A DNA stretch of 64,000 nucleotides. Source: Phytohabitans aurantiacus (GTDB taxonomy: Bacteria > Actinomycetota > Actinomycetes > Mycobacteriales > Micromonosporaceae). The translations under genes were made by a program, and so were the position numbers. The stretch covers positions 1 to 64,000 of the forward strand of contig NZ_BSDI01000005.1 of assembly GCF_027923225.1 (NCBI RefSeq), read 5' to 3'. Every line of letters begins with the position of its first letter. The first letter of the stretch is position 1. Below are positions 1-8,275 of this stretch, piece by piece. The notes under the pieces were generated by a model, which was not told the DNA's origin, made no database searches, and saw only the letters and a list, made by a program, of their open reading frames with translations.

Positions 1-1079
1 ACGGCCGCAACCTACCCATCACGCAGCAGGCCGCCAGCACCGCCGTCTGGCTCCGCGAACGCCTCCACATCAGCATCCACACCGCCCGCCGCACGGTCGA
101 CCTGGCCAAGACACTCGACCAACGGCCGGCGCTGGACACGGCACTGTCAAGCGGCGCTATCAACGTCGAACAGGCACACATCGTCGCCAAGACCGTCCAC
201 GACCTGGCCGACGAGAATTCGGCGGATGTGGTGGACCTGGCCGAGAAAGCCCTGATCGCGGAGTTCGCCGACTGGGAGCCGGCCATCTTCCGCAAGGCCG
301 CGGAGCGGATCCTGGTGCATGTGGCACCGGAAGTGGCCGACGAAGCCGACCGGCGGGCCGCCGAGCGGAATGAGAAACGCGCCCAGCGGACGCGGGCGTT
401 CACCCTGACCAACAACGGCGACGGCCGCTTCCGGGTCACCGGCTGGCTGGACGCTGAGGCCGCCGCCATCGTCAACGCCGCCCTAGATCCGTTGTGTAAG
501 CCCGACCTGGAACGAACCCCGGCCCAGCGCCGCGCCGACGCGCTAGTTGAGGTGTGCCGGCTGGCGTTACGCACCGAGCAGCTACCGGACAACGGCGGAG
601 ACCGGCCACAGGTTGCCGTCACCGTGCCATACGACGTCGTGCGCAAGGAGCTCGGCCACGGCCAGCTCGACAGTGGAGAGCGGTTGAGCGCGGAGCAGGT
701 GCGAAGGCTGGCCTGCGACGCCCACATCCTGCCGATCGTGCTGGGCGGGCAGGGGCAGATCCTCGACGTCGGACAGCAACGACGGCTGTTCACCGGACCA
801 CTGCGACGGGCGTTGGTTGTGCGGGACGGTGGATGTGCCTTCCCCGGATGTGATCGACCACCACAGTGGTGCGACGGCCACCACATTCGGCACTGGACAG
901 ACGGCGGCGATACCGCGCTGCACAACGGCGTCCTGTTGTGTGGATATCACCATCGGCTCATCCACCGCGGAGAGTGGGAGGTGCGGATGGCCGACGACGG
1001 CCGGCCAGAGTTCATTCCACCGCCCTATGTGGACAGTGAGCGTCGGCCCCGGCGCAACATCTACCACCGGCGGACGTAG
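1..1079 (+). CDS. DUF222 / 13E12-repeat HNH endonuclease-like protein, 5' truncated
   Basis: The frame is open from base 3 of the window, so the N-terminus lies outside; the GTG at 228 is internal. The first part (residues visible from GRNLPITQQAAS onward) is the helical DUF222 region typical of the mycobacterial 13E12 repeat family. The C-terminus carries an HNH nuclease module: DGGCAFPGCDRPP, then WCDGHHIRHWTDGG, then LLCGYHHRLIHRG, with both CxxC-like metal ligands and the catalytic His pair present. These proteins occur in many copies in actinomycete genomes and are associated with mobile DNA; their biological role is not established. The neighbour downstream is a dead transposase, which agrees with an insertion hot spot. 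The family assignment is firm; nuclease activity is inferred from intact motifs only. Confidence 0.88.
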   Translation, partial: GRNLPITQQAASTAVWLRERLHISIHTARRTVDLAKTLDQRPALDTALSSGAINVEQAHIVAKTVHDLADENSADVVDLAEKALIAEFADWEPAIFRKAAERILVHVAPEVADEADRRAAERNEKRAQRTRAFTLTNNGDGRFRVTGWLDAEAAAIVNAALDPLCKPDLERTPAQRRADALVEVCRLALRTEQLPDNGGDRPQVAVTVPYDVVRKELGHGQLDSGERLSAEQVRRLACDAHILPIVLGGQGQILDVGQQRRLFTGPLRRALVVRDGGCAFPGCDRPPQWCDGHHIRHWTDGGDTALHNGVLLCGYHHRLIHRGEWEVRMADDGRPEFIPPPYVDSERRPRRNIYHRRT

Positions 1080-1084
1080 GCCGG

Positions 1085-1952
1085 GGATCGTGTTGGCAGG
1101 ACCGGGCGGGCTGTATCCGCAAGGGCTGAGGCTCGGTGGGCGGCGTAAGTCGATCCAGTCAACGGCGGCCCGGATCGCCGAACTGGTTGACGAAGCGGTG
1201 GCGTGGGCGATCGATGACACCGGTCTACTCACGTGCGGCGCGGCGTCGCCGTGTGTGGCGCGCCTGTACACCGGCGCGGTCGGAAGTGACCAGCTGCCAG
1301 ATCGCGGTCAGCGTCAGCATGGTCACCGACACCGTCGCGTCTGGTGCACTGGCGGCTGTCGTCCCCGAGTCATGGGACCCGGCCTCGCCCAAAGCCGCCG
1401 GAAGGCCGGTATCAGCGAAGAGACCGGCCACCGGGGGAGGTGGCGCCTCGCCTTGGACATGCGCGGCGAGCTGGTGTCCCGGGGCGGCGGCCGCCGCTGA
1501 TCGTGGCTGACTGGGGCTACGAAGCCGACGCCGAGTTCCGCCGCGAGTTGCACGAGCGCGGCCTCAATGCCGACCTCGCCCAAGCGCCGCGCACCACCAT
1601 CACGCGCGACTGGACTGGGCGGCCTCCGGTGTCCACCCTGGCCAAGCTGGTCACGCCGCCGGCCCGGGCACAGCCCGGCGCATCACGTGGCGAGAAGGCT
1701 CCCGCCAGCGCGGCAGCCAGCCCGCAGCGCAACAAACCGCCCGGCGGACGCGCCCGCAGGAACACGAACCGCGACGACGTCGTCCGGATCTACCGCGGCC
1801 GCGACCTTCTCGAAGCCTGGCTGATAGCCGGGGCGCCCGAACCGGTCAAGTGCTGGCTGCCCAACCTGCCCGCCCAACCACCGAAACGAAGCCTGGTGCG
1901 CTGCGAACACGACAACCGCGTGGTCAGGACCGGCCCCGGCCCGCAAGGCTGA
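1085..1952 (+). pseudogene. Decayed IS701-type (DDE) transposase
   Basis: No single frame encodes a whole protein, but the frames add up to an IS701-like transposase. In order: GLRLGGRRKSIQSTAARIAEL around 1125-1185 (frame 1), VTSCQIAVSVSMVTD and VVPESWDPASPKA around 1285-1395 (frame 2), RWRLALDMRGEL around 1440-1475 (frame 1), then PLIVADWGYEADAEFRRELHERGL and LLEAWLIAGAPEPVKCWLPNLPA (frame 3) up to the stop near 1952. That order matches the family (N-terminal GRRKS block, DDE core with the VADWGY Asp, C-terminal WLxxLP block). At least three frame changes are needed and the middle of the core is shortened, so it is inactive. I saw no clear terminal inverted repeats. This also accounts for the only gene-free stretch over 300 bases (1080-2049). 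Confidence 0.7.
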
Positions 1953-2049
1953 CACCACCGCGCCACCCTCGCCTCCGCCGCCTGCTCTTTCAACGCCACG
2001 TCGGAGGCGTTCCAGGACCCACGACGGAAACGCGGACACCAGGTAGGTC

Positions 2050-2424
2050 TCAGGCTTCGGCCCAGGCGCCCAGCTCGTTGCCGCTTGGGTCGGTGAAGTG
2101 GAAGCGGCGACCGCCCGGGAATTCGTATGGGCCGTTGACGACCTCGCCACCGGCGTCTCGCACCGCTGCGACGGTCTGGTCGGGGTCGGTGGAGTAGAGG
2201 AGCACCAACGGGCCGCCGCCGCTCGGACGCGCGTCTTGGTCGAGGCGCAGACCGCCGACCTCGCCGGTGCCGTCGAGAGCGCGGATGCCGGCGTAGCCAG
2301 GGCCGTAGTCGTTGAACTGCCAGCCGAACGCCGCCGCGTAGAAGCGTTTGGCCTCGTCGAGGTCGGTGACCGTCAGCTCGATGTAGTCGATGGTGTGGTG
2401 CTGGTGAGCGTCTGCTTCAGACAT
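2050..2424 (-). CDS. VOC (glyoxalase/bleomycin-resistance fold) protein
   Basis: Predicted 124-residue protein. It has the beta-alpha-beta-beta-beta repeats of the vicinal oxygen chelate fold: IDYIELTVTDLDEAKRFYAAAFGW at the N-terminus and the closing RRFHFTDPSGNELGAW, which supplies a metal-ligand-type Glu in the last strand. It is usual length for a one-domain glyoxalase-like protein. The ATG at 2424 was chosen because the fold begins about ten residues later; the frame is open further upstream but that sequence is not protein-like. It lies 119 bases downstream of the winged-helix gene on the same strand. Substrate unknown; such proteins range from lyases to resistance proteins that bind drugs. 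Confidence 0.85.
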   Translation of the reverse strand: MSEADAHQHHTIDYIELTVTDLDEAKRFYAAAFGWQFNDYGPGYAGIRALDGTGEVGGLRLDQDARPSGGGPLVLLYSTDPDQTVAAVRDAGGEVVNGPYEFPGGRRFHFTDPSGNELGAWAEA

Positions 2425-2543
2425 GGCCCGCATTCTGCACGCACGGTACGACATCGACGGGTTGTGGGAACGCGGCGGGTGAGGCCGCGGGAGCAACGGC
2501 CCTGGACCGCCGCGGACGTCGCGGCAGCTCAAAGGCTCTGTAG

Positions 2544-3614
2544 TTAGAGCAGGTCGATGCTCGCGCCCGCGAGGTCGTGGAAGGTGAGCAGCGCCTCGCC
2601 CTCGCGCATCACGGCGTCGCGCTCCGTGGATGTCCACGGCCGTAGTGGCGTGATCTGGAGTCTCTCGGACGCGATGGTCCAGCTGCCCGCGACGCGGCCG
2701 TCTACGAGCAGGACGCGGGCGCCCGCCACGCTGAGGTTGCGGTGTTCCTGGTCGATGATGCGGCTGCGGTCGTCGAACGCCAGCACCGCGTTGTCGAACG
2801 CGGGCAGGAAGCGGGGTGGGGCGGGCGTTTCCGGGTCTGGCAGTGGCGCGTCGAGCACGTCGAGCAGTTCGCGGCCGCGCTCGTCGCGGAATGTGCGCAG
2901 TTGGGGGCGTAGGCGTCGCACCGACTCGCGCAGTCCGCTGAGGCCGGACCAGGCGCGGATGTCGGCGCTGGCCGCGGGTCCGTACGCCGCAAGGTAGCGC
3001 AGCACGAGCGCGTCGAGCGCCTCCGGGGTCGGGTCGACGAGCGGCTGACCCAGCCACACCTCGATGGTCGTGTTGAGCGCCGGCGCCTTCTGCCCCCAGA
3101 TGCCGCGCGGCGGCACCTGCACGAGCGGCACGACGCAGCTGAGCGCGTCGCCGAGGTTACGCGGGGTGGCGCCGGGCCAGCGGTCGGCGAGCGCGCGCCC
3201 GACCTCCGACACCATGCGGGGTTGCTCCTCGAAGTACGGGCGGCCGGCCTTCGCCAGCTCTTCCAGGTCGACGCCGGGCAGTACGCGGCGCAGCGTGGTC
3301 CACATCCGTCCCACGATCACCGGGTCGAGCAGTGGGCGCATCACGAGACAGTCGCGGGTGGTGAGCAGGTGCAGTGTGCGGCGCATGGCGATGGCGCGCA
3401 CGGCGCGGCGGCTCTCCAGCAGGTCGACGAGCTCGCGCGGCTCGAATCCGGCCACGCGGCTCCACAGTCCCACGTACGGCTCGAGCGGCTCCTGTGCCTG
3501 CAATCCGACCAGGTGTTCGATCGCGCCGGCGGCGGTCACCTGGTGCCGGTCGAGCAGCATCTGGCGGGCGAGGAGGGCGCGGTTGAGGGCGCGGGCGTCG
3601 AGCACGACCAGCAA
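2544..3614 (-). CDS. Winged-helix (HTH_42) AlkZ-like protein
   Basis: 356 residues of the HTH_42 family (tandem winged helices), which includes the AlkZ and YcaQ DNA glycosylases that unhook interstrand crosslinks or bulky alkylated bases. The N-terminus carries GLQAQEPLEPYVGLWSR: the Gln-Ala-Gln triad is in the place of the catalytic QxQ motif of AlkZ-type enzymes. The wing region MRRTLHLLTTRDC and the C-terminal LVDGRVAGSW segment are typical. The start is TTG at 3614, or GTG at 3605; no strong ribosome site is visible, but TTG follows the lacI stop by two bases, so translational coupling is likely. Activity as a glycosylase is inferred; some HTH_42 proteins serve in self-resistance to DNA-damaging natural products. 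Confidence 0.82.
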   Translation of the reverse strand: MLVVLDARALNRALLARQMLLDRHQVTAAGAIEHLVGLQAQEPLEPYVGLWSRVAGFEPRELVDLLESRRAVRAIAMRRTLHLLTTRDCLVMRPLLDPVIVGRMWTTLRRVLPGVDLEELAKAGRPYFEEQPRMVSEVGRALADRWPGATPRNLGDALSCVVPLVQVPPRGIWGQKAPALNTTIEVWLGQPLVDPTPEALDALVLRYLAAYGPAASADIRAWSGLSGLRESVRRLRPQLRTFRDERGRELLDVLDAPLPDPETPAPPRFLPAFDNAVLAFDDRSRIIDQEHRNLSVAGARVLLVDGRVAGSWTIASERLQITPLRPWTSTERDAVMREGEALLTFHDLAGASIDLL

Positions 3615-3616
3615 CG

Positions 3617-4690
3617 CTATCGTAGTAAACGATTACCCGCAGAACTCCGGACCACGACCGGTGCCACGGAATCGCGTACCACCACGTGGGTGCCGAGGAC
3701 GACGTGCTGCTTCTCGGCCGGGTTCAGGGCGAGCCGCACGGCGGTGCGCCCCAGCTCCTCGGTCGGCACCCGCACGGTGGTCAACGGCGGGTACAGGTTG
3801 GCCGCGAGCGGGATGTCGTCGTACCCGACGACCGACACGTCCTCGGGCACCCGCCGGCCGGCCTCGCGCAGCGCCTGGTAGGCACCGGCGGCGACCATGT
3901 CGGTGGCGGCGAAGATCGCGGTGACGTCCGCGCGCTCGGCGAGCAGCGCCCGCGTCGCCGCGTGCCCGTCCGCCTCGGTGAACGCCGCCGCGCGCAGCAG
4001 GGTCTCGTCGACGGGGACGCCGTACTCCTCGTGTGCCCGCGTGAACCCGCGCAGCCGGTCGCGGCTGGTGGTGTGGTCGAGCCGGGTGAGGCCGACCGCG
4101 GCGACCCGGCGGTGCCCCTGCGAGAGCAGGTGGCTGGTGACCGCGTACGCCCCGCCCTCGTTGTCGTACTCCACCACCGTGGTGGGCACGTCGTCGCCGA
4201 GCGAGGGGCGGCCGCACAGTACGAGGCGGGAGCCGGCCTTGTCGAGCGCGTGCGCGAACTGGATCATGCGAGCTCGGTACTCGTCATTGAGGAACCCGCC
4301 ACCGACCAGGATGACCGCGTCCGCGCGCTGCTCGCGCATGGCCTCGACGACGGCGAGCTCGCGCGCGGGGTCGCCGTGGGTGGTGCAGATGAGGCAGAGC
4401 CGCCCGTGGGCGGTGGCCTGGTGTTCGACGCCCTTGGCGACGTACGCGAACGACGGGCCGGTGACGTCTTCCATGACGAACGCGACAAGCCGGGTGCCGG
4501 CGCCCTTGAGCGCGCGGGCCTGGGCGTTGGCGACGTAGTCCAGCTCGCGGATGGCCCGCTGGACGCGGCCGCGGGTGGTGGCGGTGACCGGGTAGTCGCC
4601 GGTGAGCACCCGCGAGACCGTCGCCGGTGACACCCCCGCGCGGGCCGCCACGTCCTTGACCGTGGCCCGCTCATTCCGCCTGTCGCTCAC
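3617..4690 (-). CDS. LacI-family transcriptional regulator (sugar operon 1)
   Basis: 357-residue repressor. The N-terminal helix-turn-helix ATVKDVAARAGVSPATVSRVL is followed by the hinge helix (ANAQARALKG) and a periplasmic-binding-protein-like ligand domain that ends in VVGYDDIPLAANLYPPLTTV. The start is GTG at 4690, preceded by GGGAG about six bases upstream. It is divergent from the sugar ABC transporter operon and two near-identical palindromes lie between them (4710-4723 and 4811-4824). This layout indicates local repression of both units, relieved by a sugar from the GH43 pathway. The ligand cannot be named from sequence. Confidence 0.93.
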   Translation of the reverse strand: MSDRRNERATVKDVAARAGVSPATVSRVLTGDYPVTATTRGRVQRAIRELDYVANAQARALKGAGTRLVAFVMEDVTGPSFAYVAKGVEHQATAHGRLCLICTTHGDPARELAVVEAMREQRADAVILVGGGFLNDEYRARMIQFAHALDKAGSRLVLCGRPSLGDDVPTTVVEYDNEGGAYAVTSHLLSQGHRRVAAVGLTRLDHTTSRDRLRGFTRAHEEYGVPVDETLLRAAAFTEADGHAATRALLAERADVTAIFAATDMVAAGAYQALREAGRRVPEDVSVVGYDDIPLAANLYPPLTTVRVPTEELGRTAVRLALNPAEKQHVVLGTHVVVRDSVAPVVVRSSAGNRLLR

Positions 4691-4709
4691 GAAGACTCCC
4701 GTCGTTCCA

Positions 4710-4723
4710 TGAAATCGTTCTCC
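4710..4723. promoter_or_regulatory. Probable LacI operator, copy 1 (lacI side)
   Basis: On the minus strand this reads GGAGAACGATTTCA. The core GAGAACGATTTC differs at one position from the core GAGAACGTTTTC of the second site 101 bases away. Both have the central CpG usual for LacI-family operators. The position just upstream of the lacI start suggests autoregulation. Confidence 0.6.
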
Positions 4724-4768
4724 ACCTTAGAGGTCCGTTGTTACAACCGCATCACCCTGTTCATACTC

Positions 4769-4798
4769 TTGACACCGCCGGATCGGCCGGGCTACGTT
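4769..4798 (+). promoter_or_regulatory. Probable promoter of sugar operon 1
   Basis: A consensus -35 hexamer TTGACA (4769-4774) is followed after 18 bases by TACGTT (4793-4798), or after 17 by CTACGT. The proposed LacI operator at 4811-4824 begins 12 bases after the -10 box, where a bound repressor would block the start of transcription. Confidence 0.55.
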
Positions 4799-4810
4799 CC
4801 TGAACACCCA

Positions 4811-4824
4811 AGAGAACGTTTTCT
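4811..4824. promoter_or_regulatory. Probable LacI operator, copy 2 (transporter side)
   Basis: AGAGAACGTTTTCT pairs with its own reverse complement at 12 of 14 positions and has the central CG of LacI operators. It sits between the putative promoter and the first permease gene. Confidence 0.65.
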
Positions 4825-4849
4825 ATCGCCTAGCTCACAGGATCGGACG

Positions 4850-5833
4850 ATGAGCGCCTTACAGACCAGGGAAGTACGGCGGGCGGCCTCGAAGCCGAAG
4901 CCCGCCGCACCGCCGCGGCGGCAGAAGCCGCTGCGCGGCAACCTCTGGGTGGGCCTGCTCGCGCTGCCCGCCATCGCCTTCTTCGTGGTGTTCGCGTACC
5001 TGCCGATGGTGGGCCTGGTCGTCGCGTTCAAGGAGTTCAACGTCGCGGACGGGGTCTTCGGCAGCCCCTGGAACGGGCTGGACAACTTCCGCTACTTCTT
5101 CTCCTCCGGCGAGGCCGGCCGCATCCTGCTGAACACGCTGCTGCTCAACACGCTCTTCCTCGCCGCCACCCTCGGGGCCGGCATCACGCTCGCGCTGATG
5201 CTCAACGAGATCCGCGGGCGGTTCTTCAAGCGGGTGGCGCAGTCGACGATCTTCTTCCCGTACTTCGTCTCCCCGATCGTCATCAGCATCATCCTGCAGG
5301 TGCTGCTGGCCGGCGTGGGCGGCTCGGGCGGCGCCGTCAACGACGCGCTCGCCGGGTTCGGGCTGCCGACCGTCGACTGGTACACCCAGCCCGGCCCGTG
5401 GCCCTGGATCCTGACCGTGGTCAAGGTGTGGCAGATGGGCGGCTACCTGAGCGTCATCTTCCTCGCCGCGATCACCTCGATACCGGAAGAGGTCTACGAG
5501 GCCGGGTCGATCGACGGCGCCAGCCGCGCGCAGATGGCGTGGCGGATCACCATCCCGCTGCTGCGGCCGACCGCGGCGGTCCTGCTGGTGCTCGGCGTCG
5601 GCCGGATCTTCTACGGCGACTTCGGCACCATCTACGCCATCGTCGGCGACAACGGCACGCTCTTCCCCACCACCGACGTCATCGACACGTACGTCTTCCG
5701 GTCGCTGCGACAGCTCGGCGACTTCGGCACGACCGCGGCGGTCGGGCTCTTCCAGTCGGTCGTCGGCTTCATCCTCGTCACGGCCGCGGTCCTGATCCAG
5801 CGCAAGTACGCCAAGGAAAGCAGCGTCCTATGA
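4850..5833 (+). CDS. Sugar ABC transporter permease, LplB type
   Basis: 327 residues with six predicted membrane spans (first at LLALPAIAFFVVFAYLP) and the permease loop VYEAGSIDGASRAQMAWRITIPLL, the EAA motif that contacts the ATPase. It belongs to the LplB/YteP branch, which pairs with large LplA-type binding proteins for oligosaccharides. The ATG at 4850 has an AGGA upstream; the frame is open before it but without coding character. The stop overlaps the next start (ATGA). No ATPase gene lies in the operon, so a shared MsmK-like ATPase encoded elsewhere is expected. Confidence 0.93.
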   Translation: MSALQTREVRRAASKPKPAAPPRRQKPLRGNLWVGLLALPAIAFFVVFAYLPMVGLVVAFKEFNVADGVFGSPWNGLDNFRYFFSSGEAGRILLNTLLLNTLFLAATLGAGITLALMLNEIRGRFFKRVAQSTIFFPYFVSPIVISIILQVLLAGVGGSGGAVNDALAGFGLPTVDWYTQPGPWPWILTVVKVWQMGGYLSVIFLAAITSIPEEVYEAGSIDGASRAQMAWRITIPLLRPTAAVLLVLGVGRIFYGDFGTIYAIVGDNGTLFPTTDVIDTYVFRSLRQLGDFGTTAAVGLFQSVVGFILVTAAVLIQRKYAKESSVL

Positions 5834-6696
5834 GAAAGAAGAAGCTGGAACCCTTCACCATCGTCAGCATCGTCGGTGTCGGTTTCTTCATGGTGCTGTG
5901 CGTCGTTCCCTTTTGGATGATCATCTCGGGCTCGTTCACCGCCGAGTCGAAGCTGGCCACCACGGGATACAGCTTGATACCGCAGCCGTTCTCCACGGCC
6001 GCGTACGAAATGATCTTCACCGGGCCGACCGTCCTCGAAGCCTACTTCGCGAGCATCTTCATCACCGTCGTCGGCACCGCGATGTCGCTGGCCGCCACCT
6101 CGGGCATCGCCTGGGTGATCGCCCGCCGGCTACCGGGTATCAGCCGGCCGATCGCTGTCTTCGCCTACCTGCCGATGCTGTTCAGCGGCGGACTCGTGCC
6201 CCTGTACCTGCTCGTCACCCAGTACCTGCACCTGCAGAACAGCTACTTCGCCGTCATCCTGCCGCTGCTGGTCGCGCCGTTCCTGGTCTTCATCCAGGTC
6301 AGCGCGTTCCGCCAGCTACCCGAGGCGATCCTCGAATCGGCCCGCATCGACGGCGCCGGCGAATGGCGCATCTTCTTCCGCATCGTGCTTCCCCTGTCCA
6401 AGCCGATCCTCGCCGTGGTCGGCCTGTTCTACGCGGTCCACTACTGGAACGAGTGGTTCACCGCGCTGCTGTTCATCACCGACGTCCACAAGTACCCGCT
6501 TCCGCTGCTGCTGCAGAACCTGATCCAGAACGTGTCGTTCTCGCAGATGCTGCCCACCACCGCCGGGCAGTCCCCGCCGGTCTACCAGCTTCGGCTCGCG
6601 CTGACGGCCGTCACCATCGGCCCGATCCTGCTCGCCTACCCGTTCGCCCAGCGCTATTTCGTCAAGGGCATCACGCTGGGCGCCACCAAAGGCTGA
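5830..6696 (+). CDS. Sugar ABC transporter permease, LplC/YtcP type
   Basis: 288 residues with six predicted spans starting at FTIVSIVGVGFFMVLCVVPF. The EAA loop reads LPEAILESARIDGAGEWRIFFRIVLPL. It is the second half of the heterodimeric channel made with the upstream permease; the two genes overlap by four bases. The C-terminus ends YFVKGITLGATKG, the usual close of this family. Product identity is secure; substrate is inferred from the neighbouring GH43 enzyme to be a plant hemicellulose fragment. Confidence 0.93.
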   Translation: MRKKKLEPFTIVSIVGVGFFMVLCVVPFWMIISGSFTAESKLATTGYSLIPQPFSTAAYEMIFTGPTVLEAYFASIFITVVGTAMSLAATSGIAWVIARRLPGISRPIAVFAYLPMLFSGGLVPLYLLVTQYLHLQNSYFAVILPLLVAPFLVFIQVSAFRQLPEAILESARIDGAGEWRIFFRIVLPLSKPILAVVGLFYAVHYWNEWFTALLFITDVHKYPLPLLLQNLIQNVSFSQMLPTTAGQSPPVYQLRLALTAVTIGPILLAYPFAQRYFVKGITLGATKG

Positions 6697-6727
6697 ACCA
6701 ACCTCACCCCCCTTTCGGAGGAAAGCC

Positions 6728-8275
6728 ATGTCCATTTCCCGACGCCGACTGCTCGCCGCCGGTGGCGGACTGTCCATCGCGGCCCTGCTCGGAGCCGCCG
6801 GCTGCGGCGGCGGCGAGGACGACAGCGGGTCCAGTGGCGCGCTCACCGTGCTGCTGCCCGGCGACGTACCGCCCGGCTGGGACGCCGTTCTCAACGCCGT
6901 CAACGCCAAGCTCAAGGCCGACCTGGGATTCACCATCAGCCCGCAGTTCACCGCCTGGGCCAACTACAAGAACCAGACGCTGCTGAAGTTCACCGCGGGC
7001 GAGAGCTTCGACACCGCCCTTCAGGCGCGCTGGCTCAGCATGACGCAGCTCGTCGCCAGCAAGTCACTGGTCGCGGTCGACGAGATGCTGGCCAGCGGCA
7101 AATACCCCAACCTGTCGAAGACGCTGGACCAGCAGCTCATCGAGCAGAACAAGTGGTCGGGCAAGCTCTACGGCATCCCGCAGGTCAACGCCGCCGCTCG
7201 CATCCAGCACTTCAACATCCGGCAGGACCTGGCGGAGAAGCTGGGCTTCGCGGAAATCACCGACTACGCGACACTCGAGAGATTCTGGTACGCCGTCAAG
7301 CAGAGGGAAAAGAACGTCATCCCGATGGCGGTCAACTCCAACATGCCCGACCTGCTCATCTCCAGTGGACAGCCGGTCGGCCTGTTCAACCAGTACAGCT
7401 GGGAGAACCCGCAGCCCAGCACGCAGACGTTCAACGGCGACTCGCTTCCGTTCGTCATGGCGGCCGACGCGAAGCAGACCGGCTCGTCCCGCCCGGTGCC
7501 GTTCTGGGAGGCGCCGGGCATGGTCGACGCGCTGCGCGCGGTGCGGCGGTACTACCTGGACGGCATCATCAACAAGGACGCCCTCAACGTCGACACGTCG
7601 ACCGTGGGCACGCAGTTCGAGTCCGGACGCTACGCGTCGCGGTGGGCGATCACCGATGGGCTGTCGTCCAAGTCGGTGGCGGCGCTGGCCGCGGCGGTGC
7701 CGGGGGCGCGGCTGGCCAACGTGGTGCCGTTCCGCGGTGGCAAGGCCGCGAAGCCGTACCAGACGTTCCAGGCCGACAACTTCGTGGTGTTCAACGTCAA
7801 GGGCACCAGCAACGAGCGCGCCATGCAGCTCGAGGACTGGCTCTCCATCAAGGCGAACCACGACCTCATCTCGTACGGCGTCGAGGGCACCGACTGGCGG
7901 CCGGTCGGCTCGGACAGGTTCGAGCAGGTCAGCAAGTACGCCTTCCCGGGCTTCGCGCTGTGCTGGCGCGCCGACCTGGAGCTGAAGATCAAGGACATCA
8001 CGGAGTCCGAGGACGCCTGGTTCACCTGGGCGAAGGACTATGCCAACTTCACCGTCGACCCGTTCGCCAGCTTCATCCCCGACCCCGAGCCGGTCAAGCG
8101 GGAGGACGCGCAGGTCATCGCGGCGATGACCCAGTACGCGAACCCGTTGTTCGTCGGAGCCGTAGATGTCGACAAGGGACTCGACGCCCTGAAGAAGGCG
8201 CTCGACAAGGCCGGCCTGAACACGCTACAGGCCGAGATGGAGAAGCAGGCGAATGCGTTCCTCACCGGAAAGTAG
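6728..8275 (+). CDS. Extracellular solute-binding lipoprotein, LplA type
   Basis: 515 residues. The N-terminus has a twin-arginine-like SISRRRLLAAGGG, a hydrophobic stretch and the lipobox LLGAAGC, so it is likely a membrane-anchored lipoprotein. The size (over 500 residues) and sequence fit LplA-type binding proteins that capture oligosaccharides. An AGGA-rich site (GGAGGAAAGCC) precedes the ATG. It follows the two permeases by 31 bases and completes the importer except for the ATPase. The last 20 bases overlap the start of the dehydrogenase gene. Confidence 0.92.
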   Translation: MSISRRRLLAAGGGLSIAALLGAAGCGGGEDDSGSSGALTVLLPGDVPPGWDAVLNAVNAKLKADLGFTISPQFTAWANYKNQTLLKFTAGESFDTALQARWLSMTQLVASKSLVAVDEMLASGKYPNLSKTLDQQLIEQNKWSGKLYGIPQVNAAARIQHFNIRQDLAEKLGFAEITDYATLERFWYAVKQREKNVIPMAVNSNMPDLLISSGQPVGLFNQYSWENPQPSTQTFNGDSLPFVMAADAKQTGSSRPVPFWEAPGMVDALRAVRRYYLDGIINKDALNVDTSTVGTQFESGRYASRWAITDGLSSKSVAALAAAVPGARLANVVPFRGGKAAKPYQTFQADNFVVFNVKGTSNERAMQLEDWLSIKANHDLISYGVEGTDWRPVGSDRFEQVSKYAFPGFALCWRADLELKIKDITESEDAWFTWAKDYANFTVDPFASFIPDPEPVKREDAQVIAAMTQYANPLFVGAVDVDKGLDALKKALDKAGLNTLQAEMEKQANAFLTGK

